The notes below the pieces were generated by a model. That model had not been told where the DNA came from. It did no database searches and was given only the letters and a program-made list of their open reading frames with translations. Shown here piece after piece: positions 1-7,623 of a stretch of 7,655 nucleotides of DNA. Location: NCBI GenBank assembly GCA_002381565.1, contig DFWZ01000057.1, positions 1 to 7,655 of the forward strand, written 5' to 3'. The stretch comes from Gallionella sp. UBA4121. GTDB lineage: Bacteria; Pseudomonadota; Gammaproteobacteria; Burkholderiales; Gallionellaceae. How positions within the stretch are numbered: position 1 is the first letter of the stretch; every line of letters starts with the position of its first letter. Made by a program: the position numbers and the translations under genes.

Positions 1-3000
1 GATCTGGCATTGCGCGACGTGGCAACCCGGCTGACTGACACCGTGCCGGAGATGGACGTGCATTATTTGCGCGGACGCGCCACCTGGAAAACCGTGGCGG
101 ATGGATGGGAAGTGAGCACCCGGCATTTATCCATGCGCCTGCACAACGGACTCAGGTTGCAGCCGACAGACTTTTACTTCCGTACAAATCCAGCCGGCAA
201 ATCACATCCCGCCAGCGGTGAGCTGCGCGCCAATGTGCTGCAACTGGAAAGTCTGGTCAGTCTGGCGAATTTCTTCCCGCTGGACGCGGGAATGCGCACT
301 CAAATAGATGCCTATGCACCCCGTGGCCGAGTATCGAACCTGGACATGCAATGGCAGGGGGCACCGGAAAAACTGCTGGGCTACAAAATCAAGGGGCAGT
401 TCGAGAATCTGGCCATGCAGCAGGTTGGCGCCCTGCCCGGATTTTCGGGTTTGACAGTGGCGGTGGATGGCAGCGAGACAAGTGGCAGCCTTAATATCAA
501 TACGCGCAATCTGACCCTGGATGCGCCCGGTGTAATGCGCGAACCGCTGTTGTTTAACACCCTGACCGGCCAGGCAAAATGGCAGCGTGAACATGGAGAA
601 CTGACTATCCGGGCGGATAACGTCGCCGTTGCCAACGATGACCTGGCAGGCAATCTGTACGGCAGTTTTCACACGCTAACGGGCACGCGTGGCGTGATGG
701 ATTTAACCGTCAATCTGACACGTGGCGACATCAGGCGTGCCGCCCGCTACACACCGCTGGTGGCACTTTCAAAAAATGACAACGACTGGCTCAATGGCGC
801 ACTGTTATCGGGGCACACCGAAGATTTCCACCTCCGCCTCAAGGGCAATCTGAGCGACTTTCCGCTGAACGGAACCCGTGACGCCTCTTTTGAGATCGGT
901 GCACATGCGCGGGGTGTGTCCATGGAATTCGCCCATGACTGGCCAAAGATTGAAGACCTGTCCGGCGAATTTCTGATACACAACAACAGGATGGAAGTAC
1001 ATGCGCCCAGCGCCGGCATACTGGGTGCGCGCATACACAATTTGTCCATCATCCAGCCCGATATGTCGCGTGCCGATACGCCGCTGCAAATCAAGGGCGA
1101 AGCCGATGCCGCGAATAATAATTTCCTGCTGTTCATTCAGCAAAGTCCGGTGCGTGGCTACATCAACGGCTTTACCGACGGAATCAGCGCCAGCGGCAAC
1201 GGGCACCTGGATCTGTCTGCGCAAATACCCTTGCTGCCGAACAAACCCGTGAAAGTTTCCGGCGCGTTGCGTGTGCAAAACAGCGATATCGATTTGGGTG
1301 CCGGTGTGCCCTGGTTGCGCAATACGCGCGGCGAATTATCGTTCACCGAATCCGGCATGAAGGCCAACGATGTAACGGCAGAAATACTGGGCGGACCGGC
1401 TCGGCTAAACGTGCAGACCGCCGAAGGCGGTGCGGTACGCGCCAGTCTGCAAGGTCGCACCAACCTCGACGTGTTGCGCAAGACGGAAACGAATCCGCTG
1501 CTGGCTTACCTGCATGGCGGTACTGCATGGGATGCAAACATCAGCGTAGTCAATAAAACCGCTCATCTGATACTGAACTCCAACCTGCATGGCATCAGCT
1601 CCAGCCTGCCGGCGCCGCTTGCCAAGAGCGCCAATGAAATCTGGCCGTTGCACATCGAAAAGAAAAATATTGCAGCCGGGCAGGACGTGATTACCGCACA
1701 GCTCGGAAAATTGCTGAGCGCACGTTTGATCAGCGTCGAAGAAAATGGTGTCAGCGCAATCAAGCGCGGGGTGGTCAATTTTGGCGGGCAGGATGCGATT
1801 GGCATCCCGGGGAAAAGAGGAGCTTCGACTGAGTCCAGGAACGGCTTGTGGCTGACAGGCAATCTGCCCGCTTTGTCGCTGCAAGGCTGGGGGGCGCTGG
1901 CCGGTGGTGCCGGACAGTCTTTGCCCATTGCCGGTGCAAACCTGCACATCGGCAAACTGACCGGCTTCGGCACGAGCTTCAATGACCTGCAAATCAACGC
2001 CGCAAAACGCGGCGACGGCCTTGCCGCGCAGCTGTCCAGCACACCGTTGAACGGTGAAGTAGTATGGCAACCGCAGGGCTATAACGGGGCCGGAAAGGTT
2101 ACTGCCCATTTGCGCAACCTGTACTGGTCAGGCGAAGAGCCGGCAAACCCGCAGCCACCCGCAGTCAAACCTGTCGCTGCCGTGGCGCAACCGCGCCAGC
2201 TCCCCGCCGTGGAAATCACCATTGAGGACTTGCTGTTCAAGGACAAAAATATTGGTCGCTTCGAATTGGTTGGCTTTCCCGAGGGAAATGACTGGCGTCT
2301 GCGCCGCCTGCGCATCACCAACCCGGACGGAAATATGACCGGAGACGGTCTCTGGCGCAGCGAGCAGACGAGCATGCAGACCCGGGTCAACCTGTTGCTG
2401 GAAATTTCCAATGCCGGGAAAATTCTGGCCCGTTCCGGCTACCCCAATACCGTCAAGAACGGCAGCGGCAAACTGATCGTCAGCCTGAACTGGGATGGCC
2501 AACCCGATGAATTCAATTACGCCACCCTGGACGGCGCCCTCAAGCTCGATACCGGCAAGGGCCAGTTCCTCAAGATGGATCCGGGCTTTGGAAAACTGCT
2601 TGGCATCCTGAGTCTGCAAGCACTGCCCAAGCGCATCACGCTGGATTTTACCGATGTGTTCAGTTCGGGCTTTGAATTCGACAACATCAACGGCAATGCC
2701 ACCATCAAACGCGGGATTATGCAGACGCAGGACTTGCACATAGACGGATCTTCGGCCAAAGTAACGATGAAGGGCATCGTCAATCTGAACGATGAGACGC
2801 AAAACATGCATGTGGTCATTTTACCGACGTTAGGTTCCAGCGTATCCATGCTGAGCGCGTTTGCAGCCGGGCCGGTGGTAGGCCTGGGTGCACTGATTGT
2901 CAGCAAGGTATTGGGCAATCCGCTCGATAAACTGATGTCTTTTGAATACAATGTCAGCGGAACATGGGCCGACCCGAACGTAGTCAAGGTTGGCGAGACG

Positions 3001-3051
3001 CCGGTCAAGCTGCTGCCTGCGCCAAAAGCTTCGGACACAACGAAAAAATAA
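1..3051 (+). CDS. yhdP: YhdP family AsmA-like envelope protein (5' end cut by window)
   Basis: The reading frame is open from the first base, so the gene starts upstream; 1016 residues plus the stop are visible. Full-length YhdP is about 1,250-1,300 residues, so roughly the first 250, including the expected N-terminal membrane anchor, are missing. What is visible is a long series of beta-rich repeats typical of AsmA-like proteins. There is a proline-rich linker around residues 712-737 (counted from the window edge). The characteristic C-terminal region follows, with GFGKLLGILSLQALPKRI, then an FDFT-like LDFTDVF, then a hydrophobic Gly/Ala stretch at about 945-970 and a final YNVSGTW. Known for the family: YhdP, with TamB and YdbH, spans the periplasm and supports phospholipid transport to the outer membrane. 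The next gene begins 18 bp after the stop, and tldD lies further on, as in the enterobacterial rng-yhdP-tldD neighbourhood. Family assignment is firm; the transport role is by homology. Confidence 0.93.
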   Translation, partial: DLALRDVATRLTDTVPEMDVHYLRGRATWKTVADGWEVSTRHLSMRLHNGLRLQPTDFYFRTNPAGKSHPASGELRANVLQLESLVSLANFFPLDAGMRTQIDAYAPRGRVSNLDMQWQGAPEKLLGYKIKGQFENLAMQQVGALPGFSGLTVAVDGSETSGSLNINTRNLTLDAPGVMREPLLFNTLTGQAKWQREHGELTIRADNVAVANDDLAGNLYGSFHTLTGTRGVMDLTVNLTRGDIRRAARYTPLVALSKNDNDWLNGALLSGHTEDFHLRLKGNLSDFPLNGTRDASFEIGAHARGVSMEFAHDWPKIEDLSGEFLIHNNRMEVHAPSAGILGARIHNLSIIQPDMSRADTPLQIKGEADAANNNFLLFIQQSPVRGYINGFTDGISASGNGHLDLSAQIPLLPNKPVKVSGALRVQNSDIDLGAGVPWLRNTRGELSFTESGMKANDVTAEILGGPARLNVQTAEGGAVRASLQGRTNLDVLRKTETNPLLAYLHGGTAWDANISVVNKTAHLILNSNLHGISSSLPAPLAKSANEIWPLHIEKKNIAAGQDVITAQLGKLLSARLISVEENGVSAIKRGVVNFGGQDAIGIPGKRGASTESRNGLWLTGNLPALSLQGWGALAGGAGQSLPIAGANLHIGKLTGFGTSFNDLQINAAKRGDGLAAQLSSTPLNGEVVWQPQGYNGAGKVTAHLRNLYWSGEEPANPQPPAVKPVAAVAQPRQLPAVEITIEDLLFKDKNIGRFELVGFPEGNDWRLRRLRITNPDGNMTGDGLWRSEQTSMQTRVNLLLEISNAGKILARSGYPNTVKNGSGKLIVSLNWDGQPDEFNYATLDGALKLDTGKGQFLKMDPGFGKLLGILSLQALPKRITLDFTDVFSSGFEFDNINGNATIKRGIMQTQDLHIDGSSAKVTMKGIVNLNDETQNMHVVILPTLGSSVSMLSAFAAGPVVGLGALIVSKVLGNPLDKLMSFEYNVSGTWADPNVVKVGETPVKLLPAPKASDTTKK

Positions 3052-3069
3052 CGCAATCAGGAACACACT

Positions 3070-3915
3070 ATGTCAGCCGCCACGCAAACCATCAACACCT
3101 CTCAGGCCAATACATTCAAGGCGGCCGCCATTCAGATGGCCTCCGGCCCGAATGTCTCAGGCAACCTGAGCGAGGCACGCCGCCTGATTGCCCAGGCTGC
3201 GGAACAGGGTGCAAAACTGGTGGTATTGCCGGAATTTTTCGCGATCATGGGCATGACAGAGCAGGACAAACTTGCAGTGAGCGAGAAGCCCGGCACCGGC
3301 CCTATTCAGGCGTTTTTGAGCGAAACTGCGCGCCAGTACAAGGTGTGGCTGGTCGGGGGTTCGATCCCGCTGGCCGCCAGCGTGCCGGACAAGGTGCTCA
3401 ACAGTTGCCTGGTTTTCGACGATCAGGGCGTGCAAGTTGCACGATACGACAAGATACACCTGTTCAATTTATCCATGGGCAATGAAAGTTATGATGAAGC
3501 CAAAACCATAGAACCGGGCAACCAGGTCGTGGTGCTGGACAGCCCGTTCGGGCGCATCGGTCTTGCCATCTGCTACGACCTGCGCTTTCCGGAATTATTC
3601 CGGGCAATGAAAAATGTGGATATCATCGTGCTGCCCGCCGCATTCACCGAGACCACCGGCAAGATGCACTGGGAAATACTGGTGCGCGCACGCGCGATTG
3701 AAAACCTGGCCTATGTGATCGCTTCCGCCCAGGGCGGTTATCATGTCAACGGACGCGAAACGCACGGCAACAGCATGATCATCGGCCCCTGGGGGCGCGT
3801 ATTGGACAGGCTGCCACGCGGCTCGGGCGTGGTGATCGCAGAAATAAATCCGTCCTATCAGGCGAGTCTGCGCGCAGGCCTGCCTGCGCTGGAACATCGA
3901 AAAATCAGTTGCTAG
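3070..3915 (+). CDS. Carbon-nitrogen hydrolase, Nit1-type (deaminated glutathione amidase-like)
   Basis: A 281-residue nitrilase-superfamily amidase, the usual length for the Nit branch. The catalytic triad is visible: Glu55 in LPEFF, Lys128 in YDKIHLF, and the nucleophile Cys168 in AICYDLRFPELFR. The late motif GRETHGNSMIIGPWG (about 228-242) and the C-terminal LPALEHRK are also typical of this branch. No signal peptide is seen, so it is probably cytoplasmic. In characterised members (mammalian Nit1, E. coli YbeM) the reaction is hydrolysis of deaminated glutathione, a metabolite-repair step. That substrate is inferred here; an omega-amidase or other amide substrate is possible. The ATG is preceded by CAGGAA at 3058-3063, six bases upstream, which supports this start. 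The 18-bp gap to yhdP implies cotranscription. The stop codon lies inside the first unit of the downstream repeat region, but the protein ends where the family normally ends, so it does not look truncated. Confidence 0.92.
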   Translation: MSAATQTINTSQANTFKAAAIQMASGPNVSGNLSEARRLIAQAAEQGAKLVVLPEFFAIMGMTEQDKLAVSEKPGTGPIQAFLSETARQYKVWLVGGSIPLAASVPDKVLNSCLVFDDQGVQVARYDKIHLFNLSMGNESYDEAKTIEPGNQVVVLDSPFGRIGLAICYDLRFPELFRAMKNVDIIVLPAAFTETTGKMHWEILVRARAIENLAYVIASAQGGYHVNGRETHGNSMIIGPWGRVLDRLPRGSGVVIAEINPSYQASLRAGLPALEHRKISC

Positions 3916-4050
3916 TCATTAGACGCTAGTCGTTAGTTGAAACTGCACAGCGACAAAAGCAACGAACGACTAACATCTGCCTTTCAACAACTTACGTCTA
4001 ACGACTGATTTTGATTTAACTAATAACTAACGACTCACGTCTAACGGCTA
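3912..4050. repeat. Intergenic cluster of CTAACGACT-like repeats with imperfect terminal inverted repeats
   Basis: The spacer between the amidase and tldD holds six copies of a nonamer, CTAACGACT. Exact copies lie at 3998-4006 and 4027-4035 on the + strand and at 3928-3936 on the - strand. Copies with one mismatch lie at 3963-3971 and 4041-4049 (+) and 3914-3922 (-). The two - strand copies come first and the four + strand copies follow, so the block is a divergent array. Its ends form an imperfect inverted repeat: the reverse complement of 3912-3936 matches 4027 onward at about 20 of 25 positions, and both arms contain two nonamers 14 bp apart. In addition, 3991-4006 and 4034-4049 are near-identical direct repeats (14 of 16). 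It begins at the amidase stop codon and ends three bases before the tldD ATG. No protein-coding capacity is evident. It could be a small MITE/REP-like element, a local repeat expansion or a structured leader; the sequence alone does not decide. Confidence 0.75.
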
Positions 4051-4053
4051 AAT

Positions 4054-5508
4054 ATGACCCCATCTGCCTCCCCTGACACGCTGTTCGCCACCGCACAGAA
4101 AATTCTGCTTGCGCCCTACCTGATCGAAACGCTCCAGATCGAGCAGGTGTTCAACAGCATGCTGGCGCATCGCCTCGATTACGCCGACCTGTATTTTCAG
4201 TACAGCCGCGCCGAGAGCTGGTCTTTAGAAGAAGGCATCGTCAAATCCGGCAGTTTCAACATCGATCAGGGGGTCGGTGTGCGGGCGGTGAGCGGCGAAA
4301 AAACCGCATTTGCCTATTCCGACGATATCAGCCTGAATGCGCTGCAAAGCGCGGCCAACGCCACGCGCGCTATCGCAAGTTCCGGCGGCGTACAGACCGT
4401 GCCGATGCTCCACAAAGGCTCGCGACGCGACATCTATCTGCCGAATGACCCGATCGCAAGCATGAAAGATGCCGACAAGGTCGCCATGCTGGAGCGCATC
4501 GAGGGCTATGCGCGCGCACTCGATCCGCGCGTCGTGCAGGTCATGGCGGGACTGGCTGGTGAATACGAAGTGGTGATGGTGGCGCGCAGCGACGGCCTGA
4601 TGAATGCGGACATCAGGCCATTGGTGCGCTTGTCGATAACCGTGATAATCGAGAGCAACGGCAAGAGGGAACAGGGGTCGGCGGGGGGTGGCGGACGCTT
4701 CAATTACGGGTATTTCGACGATGCGATGCTGCGCCACTATGCAGCCCTGGCGGTGCATCAGGCCGTGGTCAATCTGGATGCAAAACCTGCGCCTGCCGGC
4801 AACATGACCGTGGTGCTGGGCAACGGCTGGCCGGGAATTCTGCTGCATGAAGCGATCGGTCACGGACTGGAAGGCGACTTCAACCGCAAGGGCAGTTCGG
4901 CCTTCGCAGGCCGCGTCGGCGAACGCGTAGCCTCTGCTGGCGTGACCGTGGTGGATGACGGCACGCTGGCCGACCGGCGCGGTTCGATGCAGATGGACGA
5001 CGAGGGCAATCCCACTCAGTGCACCACGCTGATTGAGAACGGCATCCTCAGAGGCTATTTGCAGGACACGCTCAACGCGCGCCTGATGGGCGTGCCTGTG
5101 ACCGGCAATGCCCGGCGCGAATCCTACGCACACATCCCGATGCCGCGCATGACCAACACCTATATGCTGGGCGGCGACAAGGATCCTGCGGAGATCATTG
5201 CCTCGGTAAAGCATGGTTTATACGCGGTCAATTTCGCCGGCGGTCAGGTGGATATCACCAGCGGCAAATTCGTGTTTTCAACCGCCGAAGCCTACATGAT
5301 CGAAGACGGCAAGATCACCTATCCGGTGAAAGGTGCGACGCTGATCGGCAACGGCCCTGACGTGCTGACCCGAATCTCGATGATAGGCAACGACATGGCG
5401 CTCGACCCGGGTGTCGGCACCTGCGGCAAGGAAGGCCAGAGCGTGCCGGTCGGGGTCGGCCAACCGACGGTCAGAATTGATGGCCTGACAGTAGGCGGCA
5501 CGGTTTAA
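4054..5508 (+). CDS. tldD: Metalloprotease TldD
   Basis: At 484 residues this is very close in length to E. coli TldD (about 481) and resembles it throughout. Landmarks are LDYADLYFQ near the N-terminus, SFNIDQGVGVRAVSGEKTAFAY, SAGGGGRF, the zinc motif HEAIGH at residues 265-270 followed by GLEGDFNRKG, RRESYAHIPMPRMTNTYML, and the C-terminal VGTCGKEGQSVPVGVGQP with Cys457, the expected third zinc ligand. Known for the family: TldD pairs with TldE (PmbA) to form a heteromeric cytoplasmic peptidase that degrades unfolded peptides and, in E. coli, matures microcin B17 and acts on CcdA. TldD carries the metal site. No tldE/pmbA lies in this window, so the partner must be elsewhere. The start is fixed by an in-frame TAA at 4042-4044 and by N-terminal similarity. 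No good Shine-Dalgarno sequence precedes it, because the repeat block runs up to the start codon. Confidence 0.97.
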   Translation: MTPSASPDTLFATAQKILLAPYLIETLQIEQVFNSMLAHRLDYADLYFQYSRAESWSLEEGIVKSGSFNIDQGVGVRAVSGEKTAFAYSDDISLNALQSAANATRAIASSGGVQTVPMLHKGSRRDIYLPNDPIASMKDADKVAMLERIEGYARALDPRVVQVMAGLAGEYEVVMVARSDGLMNADIRPLVRLSITVIIESNGKREQGSAGGGGRFNYGYFDDAMLRHYAALAVHQAVVNLDAKPAPAGNMTVVLGNGWPGILLHEAIGHGLEGDFNRKGSSAFAGRVGERVASAGVTVVDDGTLADRRGSMQMDDEGNPTQCTTLIENGILRGYLQDTLNARLMGVPVTGNARRESYAHIPMPRMTNTYMLGGDKDPAEIIASVKHGLYAVNFAGGQVDITSGKFVFSTAEAYMIEDGKITYPVKGATLIGNGPDVLTRISMIGNDMALDPGVGTCGKEGQSVPVGVGQPTVRIDGLTVGGTV

Positions 5509-5536
5509 CTCTCACCTCTTTTTTAGAATTGTATAT

Positions 5537-5541
5537 CGGAG
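5537..5541 (+). promoter_or_regulatory. Ribosome binding site deciding the start of the reductase gene
   Basis: CGGAG lies eight bases upstream of the ATG at 5550. An in-frame TTG at 5529 would extend the protein by seven residues but would lie upstream of this site and has no comparable site of its own, so the ATG is preferred. Confidence 0.65.
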
Positions 5542-5549
5542 TCACAACT

Positions 5550-6869
5550 ATGAATTCACCTGTTTCGCTGAGAGACATTCCACAGAGCAACATTTTTCGC
5601 AAAGGCGATGTCTTCGTGCTGTTCGGCGAACTGTTCGGCCGGGGCTACGCCAACGGCCTGATCAACGAGGCGAAGAAGGCTGGCATGACCATCATCGGCA
5701 TTACCGTGGGTCGCCGCGATGAAAACAACGCCCTGCGTCCATTGAATGATGAAGAACTGGCTGTTGCCGAGTCCAATCTGGGCGGGCGTATCATCAACGT
5801 GCCGCTGATGGCGGGATTCGATCTGGATGCACCCGCAGGGGAGCCCACGCCGACCGATCTGCTGGCCGACATGACGCTGAAAAGCTGGCAGGATGACCGG
5901 CTGGATTGGCAATATATCGAGAAATGCCGCGAAGTCGGGGTTGCGCGGTTCAAGAGCTCAGTCGCTCGCGTGATGGCGGAACTCGACGGCATGATACCGG
6001 ATGGCAGCAACGCCTTCTTCGCGCATACCATGGCGGGTGGTATCCCTAAGGTCAAAGTGTTCCTGGCGATCGCCAACCGCATCTACAAGGGGCGCGGCGA
6101 GCGCTTCATGTCGTCCCGCGCCCTACTAGACAGCGATCTTGGCAAATTAATTCTGATGAACTTCGACGAGGTCACGGCCAACACCTTCCAGTACCTGATA
6201 GACGGCAGCGCCCATATTCGCGCCAGACTGGAAAAGTCCGGAGGTCAGGTGCGCTACACCGCCTACGGCTACCACGGCACCGAGATTCTGATTGACGGCA
6301 AATACCAGTGGCAGACCTACAGCAACTACACGCAGGGCCGAGCCAAGATGCGCCTGGAAAATGTGGCCGAAGCCGCCTGGGCCACGGGCATCAAAGCCAC
6401 CGTCTACAACTGCCCTGAGATACGCACCAACTCATCCGACATTTTCGCAGGCGTTGAACTCTCCCTGTTCCCGCTGCTCAAAGCGCTCAGGCAAGAGAAT
6501 GGCGGCGCGTGGGCAGAAGCACAGTGGCAAACCTGTCGATCGTTATTACAGGAAGGCATTACGCTCGAAGCGCTGTTGCAGAAAATCGAAGCCTACAACA
6601 CCAGCTCCGTGATGAGCGTGTTCCGGAATTTCGCGGCCTGGCCGATGGACAACTCGGAAGCCCTAGCAGACTTGATGATAGGCACATCCGATGAAATCAT
6701 CCAGATGCACAAGGATCGCAAAGAGCTGGTTGTAGGTCACCTGAGCGCGCTGGTGCTCGAAGGCACCGGACCATTGATGTTCCACGAGACCTCCAGTCCG
6801 GCAGGACCTGTGCTTTGGCTCAATCACGACATCATCGCCAAACAGCTCAATCTGATGCACAGCAGCTAA
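5550..6869 (+). CDS. Atypical short-chain dehydrogenase-like protein, possible FabMG-family enoyl-ACP reductase
   Basis: A 439-residue protein with a Rossmann-type start: a beta strand (VFVLFG, about 21-26), then a glycine-rich turn and helix (GELFGRGYANG, 26-36). The second strand is followed by basic residues (TVGRRD, 52-57), which would suit NADP(H). A later segment reads like an SDR active-site helix: Tyr257 and Lys266 are in Y-x8-K spacing, as in FabV enoyl-ACP reductases, with a second Tyr at 260. It is followed by GIKATVYNCPEIRTNSS, which resembles the post-helix strand and Pro/Thr loop of SDR enzymes. At 439 residues it is much longer than a classic SDR (about 250) and nearer FabV (about 400). 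From memory it resembles proteins annotated as the FabMG enoyl-ACP reductase family, linked to triclosan-resistant enoyl reduction in fatty acid synthesis, but I could not check this. The substrate is inferred. No signal peptide or membrane segment is apparent. It starts 41 bp after tldD, in the same direction. Confidence 0.55.
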   Translation: MNSPVSLRDIPQSNIFRKGDVFVLFGELFGRGYANGLINEAKKAGMTIIGITVGRRDENNALRPLNDEELAVAESNLGGRIINVPLMAGFDLDAPAGEPTPTDLLADMTLKSWQDDRLDWQYIEKCREVGVARFKSSVARVMAELDGMIPDGSNAFFAHTMAGGIPKVKVFLAIANRIYKGRGERFMSSRALLDSDLGKLILMNFDEVTANTFQYLIDGSAHIRARLEKSGGQVRYTAYGYHGTEILIDGKYQWQTYSNYTQGRAKMRLENVAEAAWATGIKATVYNCPEIRTNSSDIFAGVELSLFPLLKALRQENGGAWAEAQWQTCRSLLQEGITLEALLQKIEAYNTSSVMSVFRNFAAWPMDNSEALADLMIGTSDEIIQMHKDRKELVVGHLSALVLEGTGPLMFHETSSPAGPVLWLNHDIIAKQLNLMHSS

Positions 6870-6900
6870 AGCGGGAAAACAAAGGATAGTTGGTTGCACG

Positions 6901-7623
6901 ATGATGATTAGAAAAATAGGGTTAGGCTTAGTCGCCGTTGCCATTTCATTCGGCACGGCATTCGCCGGTGATTTTGATCAGTGCCGCGACGAGTTTATCC
7001 ATGGCAACCCTCCTGTCATCCAGCACCAGGAAACCCTGCGTCCGCGCGCCCTTTGTTTCAGCGCGTTTGCAGTGCTGCACTCAGGGATCAGTCACACGCC
7101 GATCTATGTCGCCGAACGGCTAAACAGAGGACTGTTGCAGGAAGCGAAAAATAATCAGAGAACGAATAAATTTTATGCAGATGCAAGACTGCCCAAGTCC
7201 GAGCGCGCCGAGCTTAGCGACTATCGCGGCTCAGGGTTTGATCGCGGCCACATGGCACCAGCCGGTGATATGGCAGGCATCGATGCGATGGCGCAGAGTT
7301 TTTCGCTGGCGAACATGGTGCCTCAGTATGCGATCAATAACCGTAAAACCTGGGCCAGCATCGAAAAGGCAACGCGCCGTTATGTGATGCGTGCAGCCGG
7401 TGATGTTTTCGTGATCACCGGCCCCGTGTTTGACGGCACGCCACCCACTATCGGGCCTGACCATGTTTGGGTGCCGCAGCACCTGTTCAAGCTGGTCTAT
7501 GATCCATCCACGAATAAAGCCTGGGCGCACTGGCTGGATAACACAAATGAAGCGCGAGTCGGCCGCCCGATCAGTTATGAAGAGCTGGTGCGGCGGACGG
7601 GCATCAAATTCCTGCCCATCTAG
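6901..7623 (+). CDS. Secreted DNA/RNA non-specific endonuclease (NUC1/Serratia nuclease family)
   Basis: A 240-residue beta-beta-alpha-metal nuclease with a signal peptide. The N-terminus has basic residues and a hydrophobic core ending SFGTAFA, with probable signal peptidase I cleavage after Ala22. The signature DRGHM occurs at 114-118, with His117 as the expected general base. NMVPQYAINNRKTW follows, where Asn147 matches the Mg-binding Asn119 of the Serratia nuclease by its spacing to Trp151, and Glu155 matches Glu127. The catalytic set therefore appears intact. FVITGPVF and the C-terminal VRRTGIKFLP also fit the family. The mature protein has two cysteines (28 and 51) that could form a disulfide in the periplasm. 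Likely role: degradation of extracellular or periplasmic DNA and RNA for nutrients or defence (inferred). It begins 31 bp after the reductase stop; the AAAGGA at 6881-6886 is rather far from the ATG. A second ATG at 6904 is an equally plausible start and changes only one residue. Confidence 0.92.
   Translation: MMIRKIGLGLVAVAISFGTAFAGDFDQCRDEFIHGNPPVIQHQETLRPRALCFSAFAVLHSGISHTPIYVAERLNRGLLQEAKNNQRTNKFYADARLPKSERAELSDYRGSGFDRGHMAPAGDMAGIDAMAQSFSLANMVPQYAINNRKTWASIEKATRRYVMRAAGDVFVITGPVFDGTPPTIGPDHVWVPQHLFKLVYDPSTNKAWAHWLDNTNEARVGRPISYEELVRRTGIKFLPI

Noticed and set aside
1405..2109. A 234-codon open frame on the - strand opposite yhdP
   Set aside because: The translation shows no domain pattern and the + strand frame is clearly coding here, so it is a shadow.
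2964..3485. A 173-codon + strand frame overlapping the end of yhdP and the start of the amidase
   Set aside because: It is out of frame with two confidently assigned genes and its translation is low-complexity Gly/Arg/Gln without motifs.
3907..3915. Amidase truncated by insertion of the repeat block
   Set aside because: The stop codon lies in the repeat, but the protein has the normal length and ends just after the usual C-terminal motif, so at most a few terminal residues were altered.
3912..4050. CRISPR array in the repeat-rich spacer
   Set aside because: The repeated units are only about 9-16 bp, occur in both orientations, are irregularly spaced and have no spacer-like unique segments of constant length.
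4683..4688. Run of six G within tldD as a phase-variation tract
   Set aside because: It is short and encodes the conserved GGGG motif of TldD, so it is explained by protein sequence.
4225..5214. A 329-codon open frame on the - strand opposite tldD
   Set aside because: It is antisense to a strongly conserved gene, its translation is His/Arg/Ala-rich without recognisable motifs, and long antisense frames are expected in GC-rich coding sequence.
5509..5536. T-run after tldD as an intrinsic terminator
   Set aside because: The run of six T at about 5519-5524 is not preceded by a stable GC-rich hairpin.
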